This document shows, one piece after another, positions 56,522-64,000 of a stretch of DNA of 64,000 nucleotides; the first letter of the stretch is position 1, and each line of letters opens with the position of its first letter. Source of the stretch: Edaphobacter sp. 4G125 (GTDB lineage: Bacteria > Acidobacteriota > Terriglobia > Terriglobales > Acidobacteriaceae); NCBI RefSeq assembly GCF_014274685.1, contig NZ_CP060393.1, positions 1,299,501 through 1,363,500 of the forward strand, written 5' to 3'. The notes beneath the pieces were generated by a model. That model made no database searches and was not told the origin of the DNA. It saw nothing but the letters and a program-made list of their open reading frames with translations. Position numbers and translations under genes: made by a program.

Positions 56522-56668
56522 GAGGTTTCCTCTATTTCTATTTTAGAAGATTCGATGAAGTAATTCTGCAATGAAGAAATCGTTTTGTTTGTATGAATTA
56601 GATCGTTTTGGGACTTGACAGGCCCGATGAGTCTCTGAAAAAGCGGAGATGCAGGAATCCCGTTCCTC

Positions 56669-56684
56669 AGAGGCTAAAGCCTCT
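56669..56684 (-). repeat. Palindromic dispersed repeat, family A (inverted copy)
   Basis: AGAGGC-TAAA-GCCTCT; on the minus strand the loop reads TTTA as in the other copies. It is about 100 bases downstream of the alpha-galactosidase stop. Confidence 0.6.
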
Positions 56685-56787
56685 TTTATTCTGCTTACTT
56701 ACGGCATTATTCGGCTGCTTTCGGGACAGGCTTTGAGCGAAAAAGGGATCGGCTGATCGGCGGACTTGCCGATCAGCCGACTCGCGG

Positions 56788-57975
56788 TTATGGCTTTACC
56801 CGAACCATCACGACACCGTGGCTTGGAACCTCGGCGGAAAACGACCCCCTTACTGCCTTCTCTTCCTTTTTCGTCCACAGGTCACGAACTGAGGCTGTGA
56901 GCGAATCCGGATAGCCGATATCGGTCCACGAGGCCGTGATCTTTGTCGGCGTCTTGCCTCGGTTGACGAGAGCAACTGCACGGCCACCATCTGCCAGCTG
57001 CTTCGACCAGATGTCAAAGTCAGCTGTTTTTTTCACACGCCGGGCCTGCTGGCCGAGCGGGTCCTGATCGATGGCGATCACATCCTTGTTGAGAAGAATC
57101 TCCTTCGTGTCGCTGGACATGTTGGCGATATCATTTCCGGCCAGCATGGGAGCCGACCACATCGCCCACATGCTGAAGTGGGTCTTGTACTCGTCTGTGG
57201 TCATGCCGCCATTGCCGACCTCGAGCATGTCAGGATCGTTCCAGTGTCCCGGGCCAGAGTAGCTCTCGATCCCATCCATCAGATCGAAGATCTGAGTCAG
57301 ACCGCCGCCGCCCCAATTGCGTTTGCAGTCCCAGCAGTCCTGAATATCCGGTGTCGCGCGCCAAAGATTCCCGATTGCTCCGGCCCAGAGCCAGGGTTTA
57401 GTCGAGCCCCATTCGCAGATGCTGAAGACGATGGGTCTTCCCGCAGCCTTCAGCGCCTCGCGCATCAATGTGTATGAAGACTCACTGTTCTGTCCGGGCA
57501 GGGTATTACACCAGTCTTCTTTCAGATAGTCGACACCCCAGGCGGCATATTGACGTGCGTCCTGGTACTCATGGCCGATGCTTCCAGGCCGCTTGGCGCA
57601 GGTCATCGTGCCTGCGTCCGTGTAGATTCCAAATTTCAGACCTTTGGAGTGGATGTAGTCGGCCAGTGCCTTGATGCCTGAAGGAAACTTCTCCGCATCG
57701 ACGACAATGTTGCCCTGGGCATCGCGGCCAGTTTGCCAGCAGTCGTCGATAACGACGTACTCGTAACCCGCATCCTTCATGCCGTTCGATGCCATCTGAT
57801 CGGCTGTTTCGCGCACGACCTTTTCGTTAATGCCTTTGCAGCCAAACTTATTCCAGCTGTTCCATCCCATGGGGGGCGTGCGGGCCAGTCCATTGTCGAG
57901 CGCTTTGCTCATCACTGGAGTCAGCATCAGAAAAACCGCGACCCAGATACAGGTCCGCTTACGGCCTATATTCAT
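56788..57975 (-). CDS. Exported alpha-galactosidase (GH27)
   Basis: 395 residues with a signal peptide (MNIGRKRTCIWVAVFLMLTP). GH27 barrel: LARTPPMGWNSWNKFGCKGI, YEYVVIDDCWQTGRDAQGNI, FPSGIKALADYIHSKGLKFG, catalytic nucleophile Asp in WGVDYLKEDWCNT (usually YLKYDWC, here with Glu before Asp), and acid/base Asp in GPGHWNDPDMLEVGNGGMTT. A C-terminal beta domain ends with VPSHGVVMVRV. It removes terminal alpha-galactose from galactomannan or raffinose-type sugars outside the cytoplasm. Together with GH130 and CE15 in the window it points to hemicellulose use. A CTGA-rich leader of 150 bases precedes it, divergent from the PNPOx-like gene. Confidence 0.94.
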   Translation of the reverse strand: MNIGRKRTCIWVAVFLMLTPVMSKALDNGLARTPPMGWNSWNKFGCKGINEKVVRETADQMASNGMKDAGYEYVVIDDCWQTGRDAQGNIVVDAEKFPSGIKALADYIHSKGLKFGIYTDAGTMTCAKRPGSIGHEYQDARQYAAWGVDYLKEDWCNTLPGQNSESSYTLMREALKAAGRPIVFSICEWGSTKPWLWAGAIGNLWRATPDIQDCWDCKRNWGGGGLTQIFDLMDGIESYSGPGHWNDPDMLEVGNGGMTTDEYKTHFSMWAMWSAPMLAGNDIANMSSDTKEILLNKDVIAIDQDPLGQQARRVKKTADFDIWSKQLADGGRAVALVNRGKTPTKITASWTDIGYPDSLTASVRDLWTKKEEKAVRGSFSAEVPSHGVVMVRVKP

Positions 57976-58132
57976 GTTTCCTCCTGCTTTCGCTTTCGTT
58001 GTGAGTTGTAACTTTATTGTTTTGCGAAGAGAATTCTACCTCTCTTGAATGAACCTTTCATGCCCGATTGAAACGACGCATCGCCCGGTGAACCTGCGAA
58101 TCCAATAAGAACCAGGAAGGGAGAGGGTTGCT

Positions 58133-58783
58133 ATGGGGCGCAGGTTTGCTCAGATCGCCTTTACGCCGCACGTCAAAGAGGAGCAGGTGCGGCAGGGAAG
58201 TTATCTCCAGTATCAGCGGGCAGAACAGAATGGCCGTGCTGACCATCTTCTGACAGAACATGAGAGCGAATTCATTCAATCGCGGGACTCTTTCTATCTT
58301 GCGACAGTATCGGAGACTGGATGGCCCTACGTTCAGCATCGAGGCGGACGGCCCGGCTTTCTTCATGTTCTTGATGAACACACGCTGGGGTTTGCGGACT
58401 ACCGCGGTAATCGCCAGTACGTCAGTCTTGGAAACATCAAGCACGAAGATCGAGTCGCGCTGTTTCTCATGGATTACCCATCCAGAAGCCGCCTTAAAAT
58501 TTTAGGGCACGCTGTCGTACACGAAGGAGAGGCCGCTCGCAGCTATATTGATGTGCTGAGCAGTCCGCAGGACAGGAATCTGATTGAACGGGTGATCCTG
58601 ATCCAAATTGAAGCCTTCGATTGGAACTGCCAGCAACACATCACGCCACGTTATACCGAAGAACAGATCCTGAACCTGATGGACCCGGTACGTCAAAGAC
58701 TCGCTGCACTGGAAACGGAGAATAAACGGCTGCGGCAGAAGGTTGAGATGCTATCGCAGGCCTCCATTCCGCAAGTGACATAA
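58133..58783 (+). CDS. Pyridoxamine 5'-phosphate oxidase-related flavin protein
   Basis: 216 residues. The split-barrel starts near 45: SEFIQSRDSFYLATVSETGW, PYVQHRGGRPGFLHVLDEHT, LGFADYRGNRQYVSLGNIKH, EDRVALFLMDYPSRSRLKIL. This is the PNPOx-like group found as stand-alone FMN proteins of about 210 residues. The last 35 residues form a coiled coil (QRLAALETENKRLRQKVEML), which is unusual for the family and suggests dimer or partner contact. GRPGF and YRGNRQY resemble the FMN phosphate region. Substrate unknown; cytoplasmic. GAGAGGGTTGCT precedes the ATG. Confidence 0.85.
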   Translation: MGRRFAQIAFTPHVKEEQVRQGSYLQYQRAEQNGRADHLLTEHESEFIQSRDSFYLATVSETGWPYVQHRGGRPGFLHVLDEHTLGFADYRGNRQYVSLGNIKHEDRVALFLMDYPSRSRLKILGHAVVHEGEAARSYIDVLSSPQDRNLIERVILIQIEAFDWNCQQHITPRYTEEQILNLMDPVRQRLAALETENKRLRQKVEMLSQASIPQVT

Positions 58784-58792
58784 CGGCACTGA

Positions 58793-59080
58793 CTACATGA
58801 TGCGAAAGCGTTCCCGCATCAGGCGCTGAAAGCGCGGCTTCCAGATTAGATCGTAGGCCAGCTCCTTGCCCGGAAACATTGCCAGCGCAGCCTTTCTGGA
58901 ATCGGCAATCATCTGCGAAGCCTCGTCGATGGTCAGAGTGCTGTCTTGCGCGATGGTTTGCATCACCATGTTCATCATGAATTGCAGACGCCGTAACCGC
59001 TTGTGTTCGGCGGCGCGTTCGTCTGCATCCGGCACAACGAGATTCTTCTCAGGGTCTTTCAGGTCCTGCTTCTGTTCCAT
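58793..59080 (-). CDS. Hypothetical small helical protein
   Basis: 95 residues from ATG 59080, with AGGATCAC before it. An acidic N-terminus (MEQKQDLKDPEKNLVVPDAD) is followed by helices RAAEHKRLRRLQFMMNMVMQ, TIDEASQMIADSRKAALAMF and YDLIWKPRFQRLMRERFRIM. No membrane segment, signal or cysteine. The pattern (predominantly alpha, basic/aromatic C-terminus) does not match a family I can name. It ends ten bases from the PNPOx-like gene, convergently. Confidence 0.65.
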   Translation of the reverse strand: MEQKQDLKDPEKNLVVPDADERAAEHKRLRRLQFMMNMVMQTIAQDSTLTIDEASQMIADSRKAALAMFPGKELAYDLIWKPRFQRLMRERFRIM

Positions 59081-59146
59081 GTGATCCTGCCTCCGCTGCT
59101 CTCACACTACTCCTTATGGGATGCTTTGAGCGGCGACGAGGTTCGA

Positions 59147-59728
59147 TCAATAGATAGGGATGCGAAAGACGATTCCCGCGGCGAGTTTGAGATCATGCTG
59201 AACGTTACTGGCCCCGTTCGGGAACTGTGTTCGCACATAGCTGGCCTCGATGGCGCGAACGGCGATGTGGCGTTTCCAGTCCACATCGAGTCCTCCGCCA
59301 GCCTGCATTGCAAAGGCATTGGCCGAGCTGGAAGCTCCGTTTATAGCTGGGAAGGTGGCATCGAAGCCATGCGCCGTACCCAGCAGTGCCTCGCCATAGA
59401 ACCGCATCCTGCGTAGCGGAACTGTGTAGCGTGGTCCGGCGACAAAGCTGATTTTGCTGAAGCCTCCTTTATCCGTGCCAAGGTTGCCATTGTGTTCTCC
59501 GGTGACATTGAAGGCTGCGCCGAGATTTTTGTAGAGAGGGAAGGCGAGTTCGCCGCTTGCGCCCTGTAGCCAGGCGGAATCGCCGCCAGTGGTCTTAATA
59601 CGCTCCGCCGAGTACATCACGCTCGCATCCAGAATCGGCAGTGGCCCCTTCGCTGGTGCTTTTTGTGCCAGGGCCGTCGTCGCAATCATCAGTGCTCCAG
59701 GCAGGAGCATCCTCTTCATTCCTTGCAT
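59147..59728 (-). CDS. Small outer-membrane beta-barrel-type protein
   Basis: 193 residues. Signal peptide KRMLLPGALMIATTALAQKA is followed by alternating amphipathic strands ending in aromatics: ILDASVMYSAERI, GASGELAFPLYKNLGAAFNV, FSKISFVAGPRYTVPL, RMRFYGEALLGTAHGF, HIAVRAIEASYVRTQF and DLKLAAGIVFRIPIY with a C-terminal Tyr. This fits an eight-stranded OmpA/OmpW-like barrel (PF13505 type). It lies 19 bases downstream of the giant Kelch/NHL gene on the same strand, and may be its partner. ATG 59728 or 59719 (MKRMLL) could be the start. Confidence 0.78.
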   Translation of the reverse strand: MQGMKRMLLPGALMIATTALAQKAPAKGPLPILDASVMYSAERIKTTGGDSAWLQGASGELAFPLYKNLGAAFNVTGEHNGNLGTDKGGFSKISFVAGPRYTVPLRRMRFYGEALLGTAHGFDATFPAINGASSSANAFAMQAGGGLDVDWKRHIAVRAIEASYVRTQFPNGASNVQHDLKLAAGIVFRIPIY

Positions 59729-59747
59729 GGGTCGGTTTTCCTTCCTG

Positions 59748-62700
59748 TTACTGGAGGTTGAGGGTGTAGTTCATCGTGCGCTGAACGCTGCCGCTGGTTA
59801 CGGTCACGGTGACGGCGTAGTCCTTTGGGTTCTGCGCAAAGATGCCGGTATCGGAGCCGCAGCCACTGACTCCGGCGGCGCTGATGGCCAGCAGGACGAT
59901 CAGCACTCCTGCGCGCCCAATGCGGCGGCGGACGTTGCGTACTCCGAGGAACGGAAACAGCAGTAACGCCAACGCGAGTTTGCTCGAAGAGCGAGGTAGC
60001 TTTGCTGTTGCGGAGAGCTTGGCTGTCTGAATCGTCATCTGCACCTGGCCACCTGCGGAACCGGTGGGGAAGCCCGATGGGTTGAAGGTGGCTGTTGCTC
60101 CGGCAGGTAACCCCGATGCGATGAAGGTGACGGGAGCCGAGAAGGTCCCTGAGGCCGGAGTCACGCCGAAGCTGAAGGTGGCGGCGTTGCCGGGAATTAC
60201 GCTCTGGCTTCCGCCACCTCCGTTCAGTGAGAAGTCCGGAGAAGCGATGGTGATCGTTGGAGTCGTGATTGTTGTCGCAGGGGCAAAGTTGGTGTCGCCA
60301 CTGTAAACCGCAGTGATGTTGTGTGCGCCGACCGCGAGTGCAGTGGTGCTGAGCGTTGCCTGACCTGCGCTTAATGTGACTGTGCCCAACAACGTGGTTC
60401 CGTCCAGGAAGTTGACGCTTCCAGTGGGTACTCCGCTCGTAGTCGAAGCAACCGTCGTGACGAGCGTCACCGGTTGACCGGCAAAGATAGTGCCCACGTT
60501 TGTGGAGAGAATGATGGTTGCCCCTGCCTTGCTGATGGTCAGGATTCCGTTGCCATAAGTGACGTTGTAATTGGAAAGGTTCGGACCCGTCACCGTGGGG
60601 ACAATGGGATAGGTTCCGGTTGACGAAGTTGTTGTTGCAGTTGTTGTCGCGACGGGAGTGAAGACATCCCCGAGGATGGTTCCGGTCACGGTGGCAGTCA
60701 GTGTGGGATTCGCTGCGCCGTAGACCCGCGTTGCATTGCTGGCTGTCACGGTGAGGGGGACAGGATTCACTGTAATGCTTTGCGTTATCTGTGGCGCGGC
60801 GTTGTAGTTTGTATCGCCAGGCTGGTCTGCCGCCACCACGATGGTGCCTGCACCTGTGATGGTCAGGGTACTTCCACTGAGAGTGGCCGGGCCGGAGACA
60901 ACACTGAAACTTACGGTCAGCCCTGAGCTTGTTGTAGCCGAAAGTGTGATCGGAGCATCCCCGTAGGCTGCGGTGGAGGGAGCCGTGAAGCTGATCGTTT
61001 GTGTGCCTTGGGTCGCAGTGCCACTGAGCGAGATGCTCTGAGTGGCATAGCCAGGAGCAGCGGCGTTGAGCGCGTTATCCCACAAGGTGACCGCGCCGGT
61101 GAAATTACCCGCGGAATGAGGCGCAAACTGCGCCGCCAGCGTGCAGGAGCTGCCCGCAGTCAATGTCCCGGGAGCCGAAGTGCTATACACCAGCGGGCAG
61201 GTGGTGTTGCTGCTGGTGTCTATCGCAAATCCCGAAGCTACGCCTGGATTGCTGCCTGTCGATGGAGTCGGGAAGGTCAGGTCCTGATTTCCGAGGTTTG
61301 AGACCGTGATGCTCTGCGAACTGCTGGTCGCGTCAACTCCGGTCTGCGGAAAGTTCAGCCTTGCGGTGCTGACATCTACCTTGCGGATGCGGTCGTTTCC
61401 AAAATCCGCGATATAGAGATTGCCTGCGCCGTCTACAAAGATGCTATTGGGGTTGTTCAGTTGAGCACTGGTAGCCGGACCATTATCTCCACCATAGCCT
61501 GAAGAGCCATTGCCGGCGATGGTGGTGATGATTCCGGTTGCGTCCACTTTGCGAATGCGGTTGTTTCCGGCTTCCGCGATATAAAGATTGCTCGCGTTGT
61601 CTATGGAGACACCGACTGAAGTGCGAAGTTGAGCGCTGGTGGCCGGGCCATTATCTCCGCTATAGCCTAAAGTGCCATTACCAGCGACGGTGGTAATGAT
61701 ACCGGTTGCTGCATCTACTTTACGGATACGGCTATTTCCGTAATCCGAAATATAAAGATTGCCCGCGCCGTCTACTGCAACTGCATTGGGATAGTTAAGT
61801 TGAGCACTGGTAGCCGGACCATTGTCTCCACTGTAGCCTGAAGAGCTATTGCCGGCGACGGTGGTGATGATGCCGGTTGCTGCATCCACTTTGCGGATAC
61901 GGCGGTTTAAGGACTCCGCGATATAGAGGTTACCGGAACCATCTGCCACAACATCATTTGGGATGGCCAGATTGTCGGCAGCGGTGGTGATGATTCCGGT
62001 TGTTGCATCCACTTTGCGGATACGGCTGTTTCCGACATCTGCAATATAAAAGTTGCCCGCGCCGTCCACGGAAACTCTGATTGGATTGTTGAGTTGAGCA
62101 GCGATCGCTGGGCCATGATCTCCGCTATAGCCTGCAGAACCATTTCCGGCGACGGTGGTGATGATTCCGGTCGTTGCATCGACTTTGCGGATAAGGTTGT
62201 TCCCATAATCCGCGATATAGAGGTTGCCGGAACCGTCCGCGGAAACACTGCCTGGAAGGCTGAGTTGGGCGCTAGTCGCTGGATTGTTATCTCCGCTATA
62301 GCCTCTTGTGCCATTTCCAGCTATTGTGGTGATCGTGCCCGGAGTAAACCCGACCTGGGGTCCCGTACCGGAACCATAAAGATTCGTCGTTGCGAGGGCG
62401 TTTCCGGAGCTGTCCTGGATGATGATCGCTCCCAACCGTTGGCCCGGATATCTGGGGGTAAAGGTGACATCGACCGTACACATCGTTGTGGTGTTGTAGG
62501 TCTGCACCTTGCACAGAGTCGTGCTGCTATCGTTGGGGGTCGGGTTGAAATCCAGGCCGGTCGCTCCCTGAGTAACGACCTTGACCGCTCCAATAGTGGT
62601 GCCGCTGGTTACCTGATAGTTGACTGTTATCTGCTGGCTGCATGGGGCGGGAGCCGTTGCTCCAGCGAGACAGACATTCGCCGTCCCCATGTTTTGAGCT

Positions 62701-63761
62701 CCAGACTTCCATGCCCAGGTATCGTTGACAGCGCTGCTACTGGAAAAACCTCCGAAGAGGATGACCTGGCTATGCGCCGCATCGTACGCCATCGAAAGGG
62801 CGGTTCGGCCCGAAGGGGCGTTTGTCTGAGATTGCTGTGTCCAATTGGTCCCGTCCCATGCCCAGGTAGCGTTATTGCCGGTGAATCCCCCGAAGAGGAC
62901 AGTCTGGTTGTGCGCAGCATCGTACGCCATCGCAATATAGTAAGTGCCGCCTGTTGGTGAATTGGCTGGTGTCTGTTGTGTCCAGTTCGTTCCATCCCAC
63001 GTCCAGGTATCGGAAGGGCGATTGCTGGAAACAGTTCCGCCAAAGAGGACGACCTGGCTATGCGCTACGTCGTACGCCATCGTAGCTGCATATCTTGCAG
63101 AGGGCGAGTTGACCGGTGTTTGTTGCGTCCAGTTGGATCCATTCCAGGTCCATGTGTTGTTCGTTTCAGCATAAGAGGTGTCCCGACCGCCAAACAGAAC
63201 GACCTGGCTGTGCGCCGCATCGTAGGCCATCGAGGCATAGGCCACAGGTGCGGGGGAAGTGGCTGGAGCCTGTTGCGTCCAGTTGGTTCCGTCCCAGGTC
63301 CAGGTGTCCGCCAGAAGGTTGTTGCCGTTATTATTTGCAGAACCGCCAAAGAGAACGACCTGGCTATGCGCTGCGTCATACGCCATCGTTGCCCCCATTC
63401 TTGCAGGTGGCGAGTTCGTTGGAGACTTCTGGGTCCAGTTGGTCCCATCCCACACCCAGGTATCGCCCAGAACGGAGTTGTCCGTTCCTCCAAAAAGGAC
63501 GACCTGGTTGTGCGCTGCATCGTAAGCCACTGCAGCTGAACCTCGTGGTGACGGCGCATTGACTGGATTCAACTGAACCCACATCGGAAGCTGTGTAACC
63601 TGCGCCTGTGCGCTTCTGGTGGTTGTGCCTACCAACAGGAAAAGAGCCAATCCTGTCCAGAGAGAAAGACGAGGTGCCGTCTGAAGTTTGCGTAAAAGAT
63701 TGTTCTTACGAATGCATGCGAAGAAAACCTCAACAGAGAACCACAAAGCAGAAAAACGCAT
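59748..63761 (-). CDS. Giant secreted Kelch/NHL/Ig-like repeat protein with C-terminal membrane module
   Basis: About 1337 residues from ATG near 63761 (GAGG six bases upstream); the frame is open to a TTG at 63956. A signal segment (LSLWTGLALFLLVGTTTRSA) is followed by six to seven Kelch-like units (AYDAAHSQVVLFGG ... DTWTWDGTNWTQQ), a CSQQITVNYQVTSGT domain, six NHL units (ITTVAGNGSSGYSGDNGPAT, LYIADYGNSRIRKVD), an ASPM/choice-of-anchor-type domain (SSQSITVSNLGNQDLTFP), MBG domains (AYGDAPITLSATTSSG, VYGAANPTLTATVTG) and an Ig-like repeat (PTGSVNFLDGTTLLGTV). The last 83 residues repeat the layout of the 4.5 kb gene: two hydrophobic helices, Arg-rich turn, SGCGSD, final strands. Surface display is likely; function unknown. 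Confidence 0.85.
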   Translation of the reverse strand: MRFSALWFSVEVFFACIRKNNLLRKLQTAPRLSLWTGLALFLLVGTTTRSAQAQVTQLPMWVQLNPVNAPSPRGSAAVAYDAAHNQVVLFGGTDNSVLGDTWVWDGTNWTQKSPTNSPPARMGATMAYDAAHSQVVLFGGSANNNGNNLLADTWTWDGTNWTQQAPATSPAPVAYASMAYDAAHSQVVLFGGRDTSYAETNNTWTWNGSNWTQQTPVNSPSARYAATMAYDVAHSQVVLFGGTVSSNRPSDTWTWDGTNWTQQTPANSPTGGTYYIAMAYDAAHNQTVLFGGFTGNNATWAWDGTNWTQQSQTNAPSGRTALSMAYDAAHSQVILFGGFSSSSAVNDTWAWKSGAQNMGTANVCLAGATAPAPCSQQITVNYQVTSGTTIGAVKVVTQGATGLDFNPTPNDSSTTLCKVQTYNTTTMCTVDVTFTPRYPGQRLGAIIIQDSSGNALATTNLYGSGTGPQVGFTPGTITTIAGNGTRGYSGDNNPATSAQLSLPGSVSADGSGNLYIADYGNNLIRKVDATTGIITTVAGNGSAGYSGDHGPAIAAQLNNPIRVSVDGAGNFYIADVGNSRIRKVDATTGIITTAADNLAIPNDVVADGSGNLYIAESLNRRIRKVDAATGIITTVAGNSSSGYSGDNGPATSAQLNYPNAVAVDGAGNLYISDYGNSRIRKVDAATGIITTVAGNGTLGYSGDNGPATSAQLRTSVGVSIDNASNLYIAEAGNNRIRKVDATGIITTIAGNGSSGYGGDNGPATSAQLNNPNSIFVDGAGNLYIADFGNDRIRKVDVSTARLNFPQTGVDATSSSQSITVSNLGNQDLTFPTPSTGSNPGVASGFAIDTSSNTTCPLVYSTSAPGTLTAGSSCTLAAQFAPHSAGNFTGAVTLWDNALNAAAPGYATQSISLSGTATQGTQTISFTAPSTAAYGDAPITLSATTSSGLTVSFSVVSGPATLSGSTLTITGAGTIVVAADQPGDTNYNAAPQITQSITVNPVPLTVTASNATRVYGAANPTLTATVTGTILGDVFTPVATTTATTTSSTGTYPIVPTVTGPNLSNYNVTYGNGILTISKAGATIILSTNVGTIFAGQPVTLVTTVASTTSGVPTGSVNFLDGTTLLGTVTLSAGQATLSTTALAVGAHNITAVYSGDTNFAPATTITTPTITIASPDFSLNGGGGSQSVIPGNAATFSFGVTPASGTFSAPVTFIASGLPAGATATFNPSGFPTGSAGGQVQMTIQTAKLSATAKLPRSSSKLALALLLFPFLGVRNVRRRIGRAGVLIVLLAISAAGVSGCGSDTGIFAQNPKDYAVTVTVTSGSVQRTMNYTLNLQ

Positions 63762-64000
63762 GAGAAACCTCAATCCATCCTGGAAAGATGAAGCCAGCCA
63801 AATCAGAAGGTGACGATGTAGTAGATCTTTAGCGACGACAGAAGAACCCGCAGAAACCATCCGGAGCGGTTCTTCGGATGGCCAAAGCAACAATCCTGCA
63901 ATCTTTTGCAGGTTAAATGATTTCTTTAGCTTGTCAAGTAGGAATGGATTTTGCAAATCAGAGGAACGATTAGACTTAGGGCATCCTGCTACAGCGTGGC

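Noticed and set aside
61380-62330. Regularly spaced repeats resembling an array
   Set aside because: Repeats are in-frame NHL protein units with spacing of about 165 bases; no CRISPR-like short repeat and unique spacers, no cas genes.
62094-62960. 288-residue plus-strand frame
   Set aside because: Antisense to the NHL/Kelch repeats of the giant protein; repetitive only because those repeats are.

Overview
The window looks like chromosomal DNA of an acidobacterium of the Terriglobia type (subdivision 1). This is an inference from gene content and style: a TIGR03436-type VWA protein, very large secreted proteins built of beta-helix, Kelch, NHL and Ig-like repeats, split pheT, many plant-polysaccharide enzymes, and short dispersed repeats in intergenic DNA. 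I see no phage, insertion sequence, CRISPR array or rRNA operon, and no tRNA gene that I could recognise.

Layout. 1-4.4 kb: 5' end of a secreted amidase (minus), then pheT, a ZapB-like coiled coil, zapA and a methyltransferase. 4.5-7.6 kb: one large secreted beta-helix/Ig-repeat gene (minus) broken by a frameshift. 7.9-12 kb: PaiB-like flavoprotein, a candidate 6S RNA with its own promoter, a divergent Lgt-family membrane protein, an RluD-type pseudouridine synthase and a VWA protein. 12-22 kb: a two-component pair, bestrophin plus tandem UspA protein, amino-acid permease plus adenosine-deaminase-family enzyme, an unlisted 51-residue basic protein, and pcrA. 22-26.5 kb: LOG-family protein, flavohemoglobin hmp behind a perfect palindromic NsrR-type operator, nsrR, a DUF971 protein and a TauE/SafE exporter. 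26.5-33.5 kb: orphan ABC ATPase, Tat-type amidase, gyrB, rpmI-rplT without infC. 33.5-38.4 kb: a DprE1/DprE2-like pair, cysteine dioxygenase and typA. 38.8-44.8 kb: GH130, CE15 glucuronoyl esterase, superoxide dismutase and a GH15 enzyme. 44.9-52.5 kb: a sugar-phosphate block tkt-SDR-gnd-zwf-pgl-glk. 52.5-64 kb: M1 aminopeptidase, MFS transporter, GH27 alpha-galactosidase, PNPOx-like protein, small hypotheticals, an outer-membrane-type barrel and a 1.3-1.4 kilo-residue Kelch/NHL/Ig protein.

How it fits together. Secreted or exported GH130, CE15, GH27 and the intracellular GH15 release sugars from plant or microbial glycans; glk, zwf, pgl and gnd then feed glucose into the oxidative pentose-phosphate route, with tkt beside them. 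hmp/nsrR is a self-contained nitric-oxide response unit. dprE1/dprE2 suggest a polyprenyl-phosphate arabinose donor.

The features I consider most worth a second look are a shared C-terminal membrane module in the two giant secreted proteins (two hydrophobic helices, Arg-rich turn, GCG cysteine, then a final beta-strand segment), the 6S RNA candidate, PheT without its tRNA-binding OB domain, an intergenic repeat captured in-frame by pcrA, and an Lgt homologue that has lost key catalytic positions.
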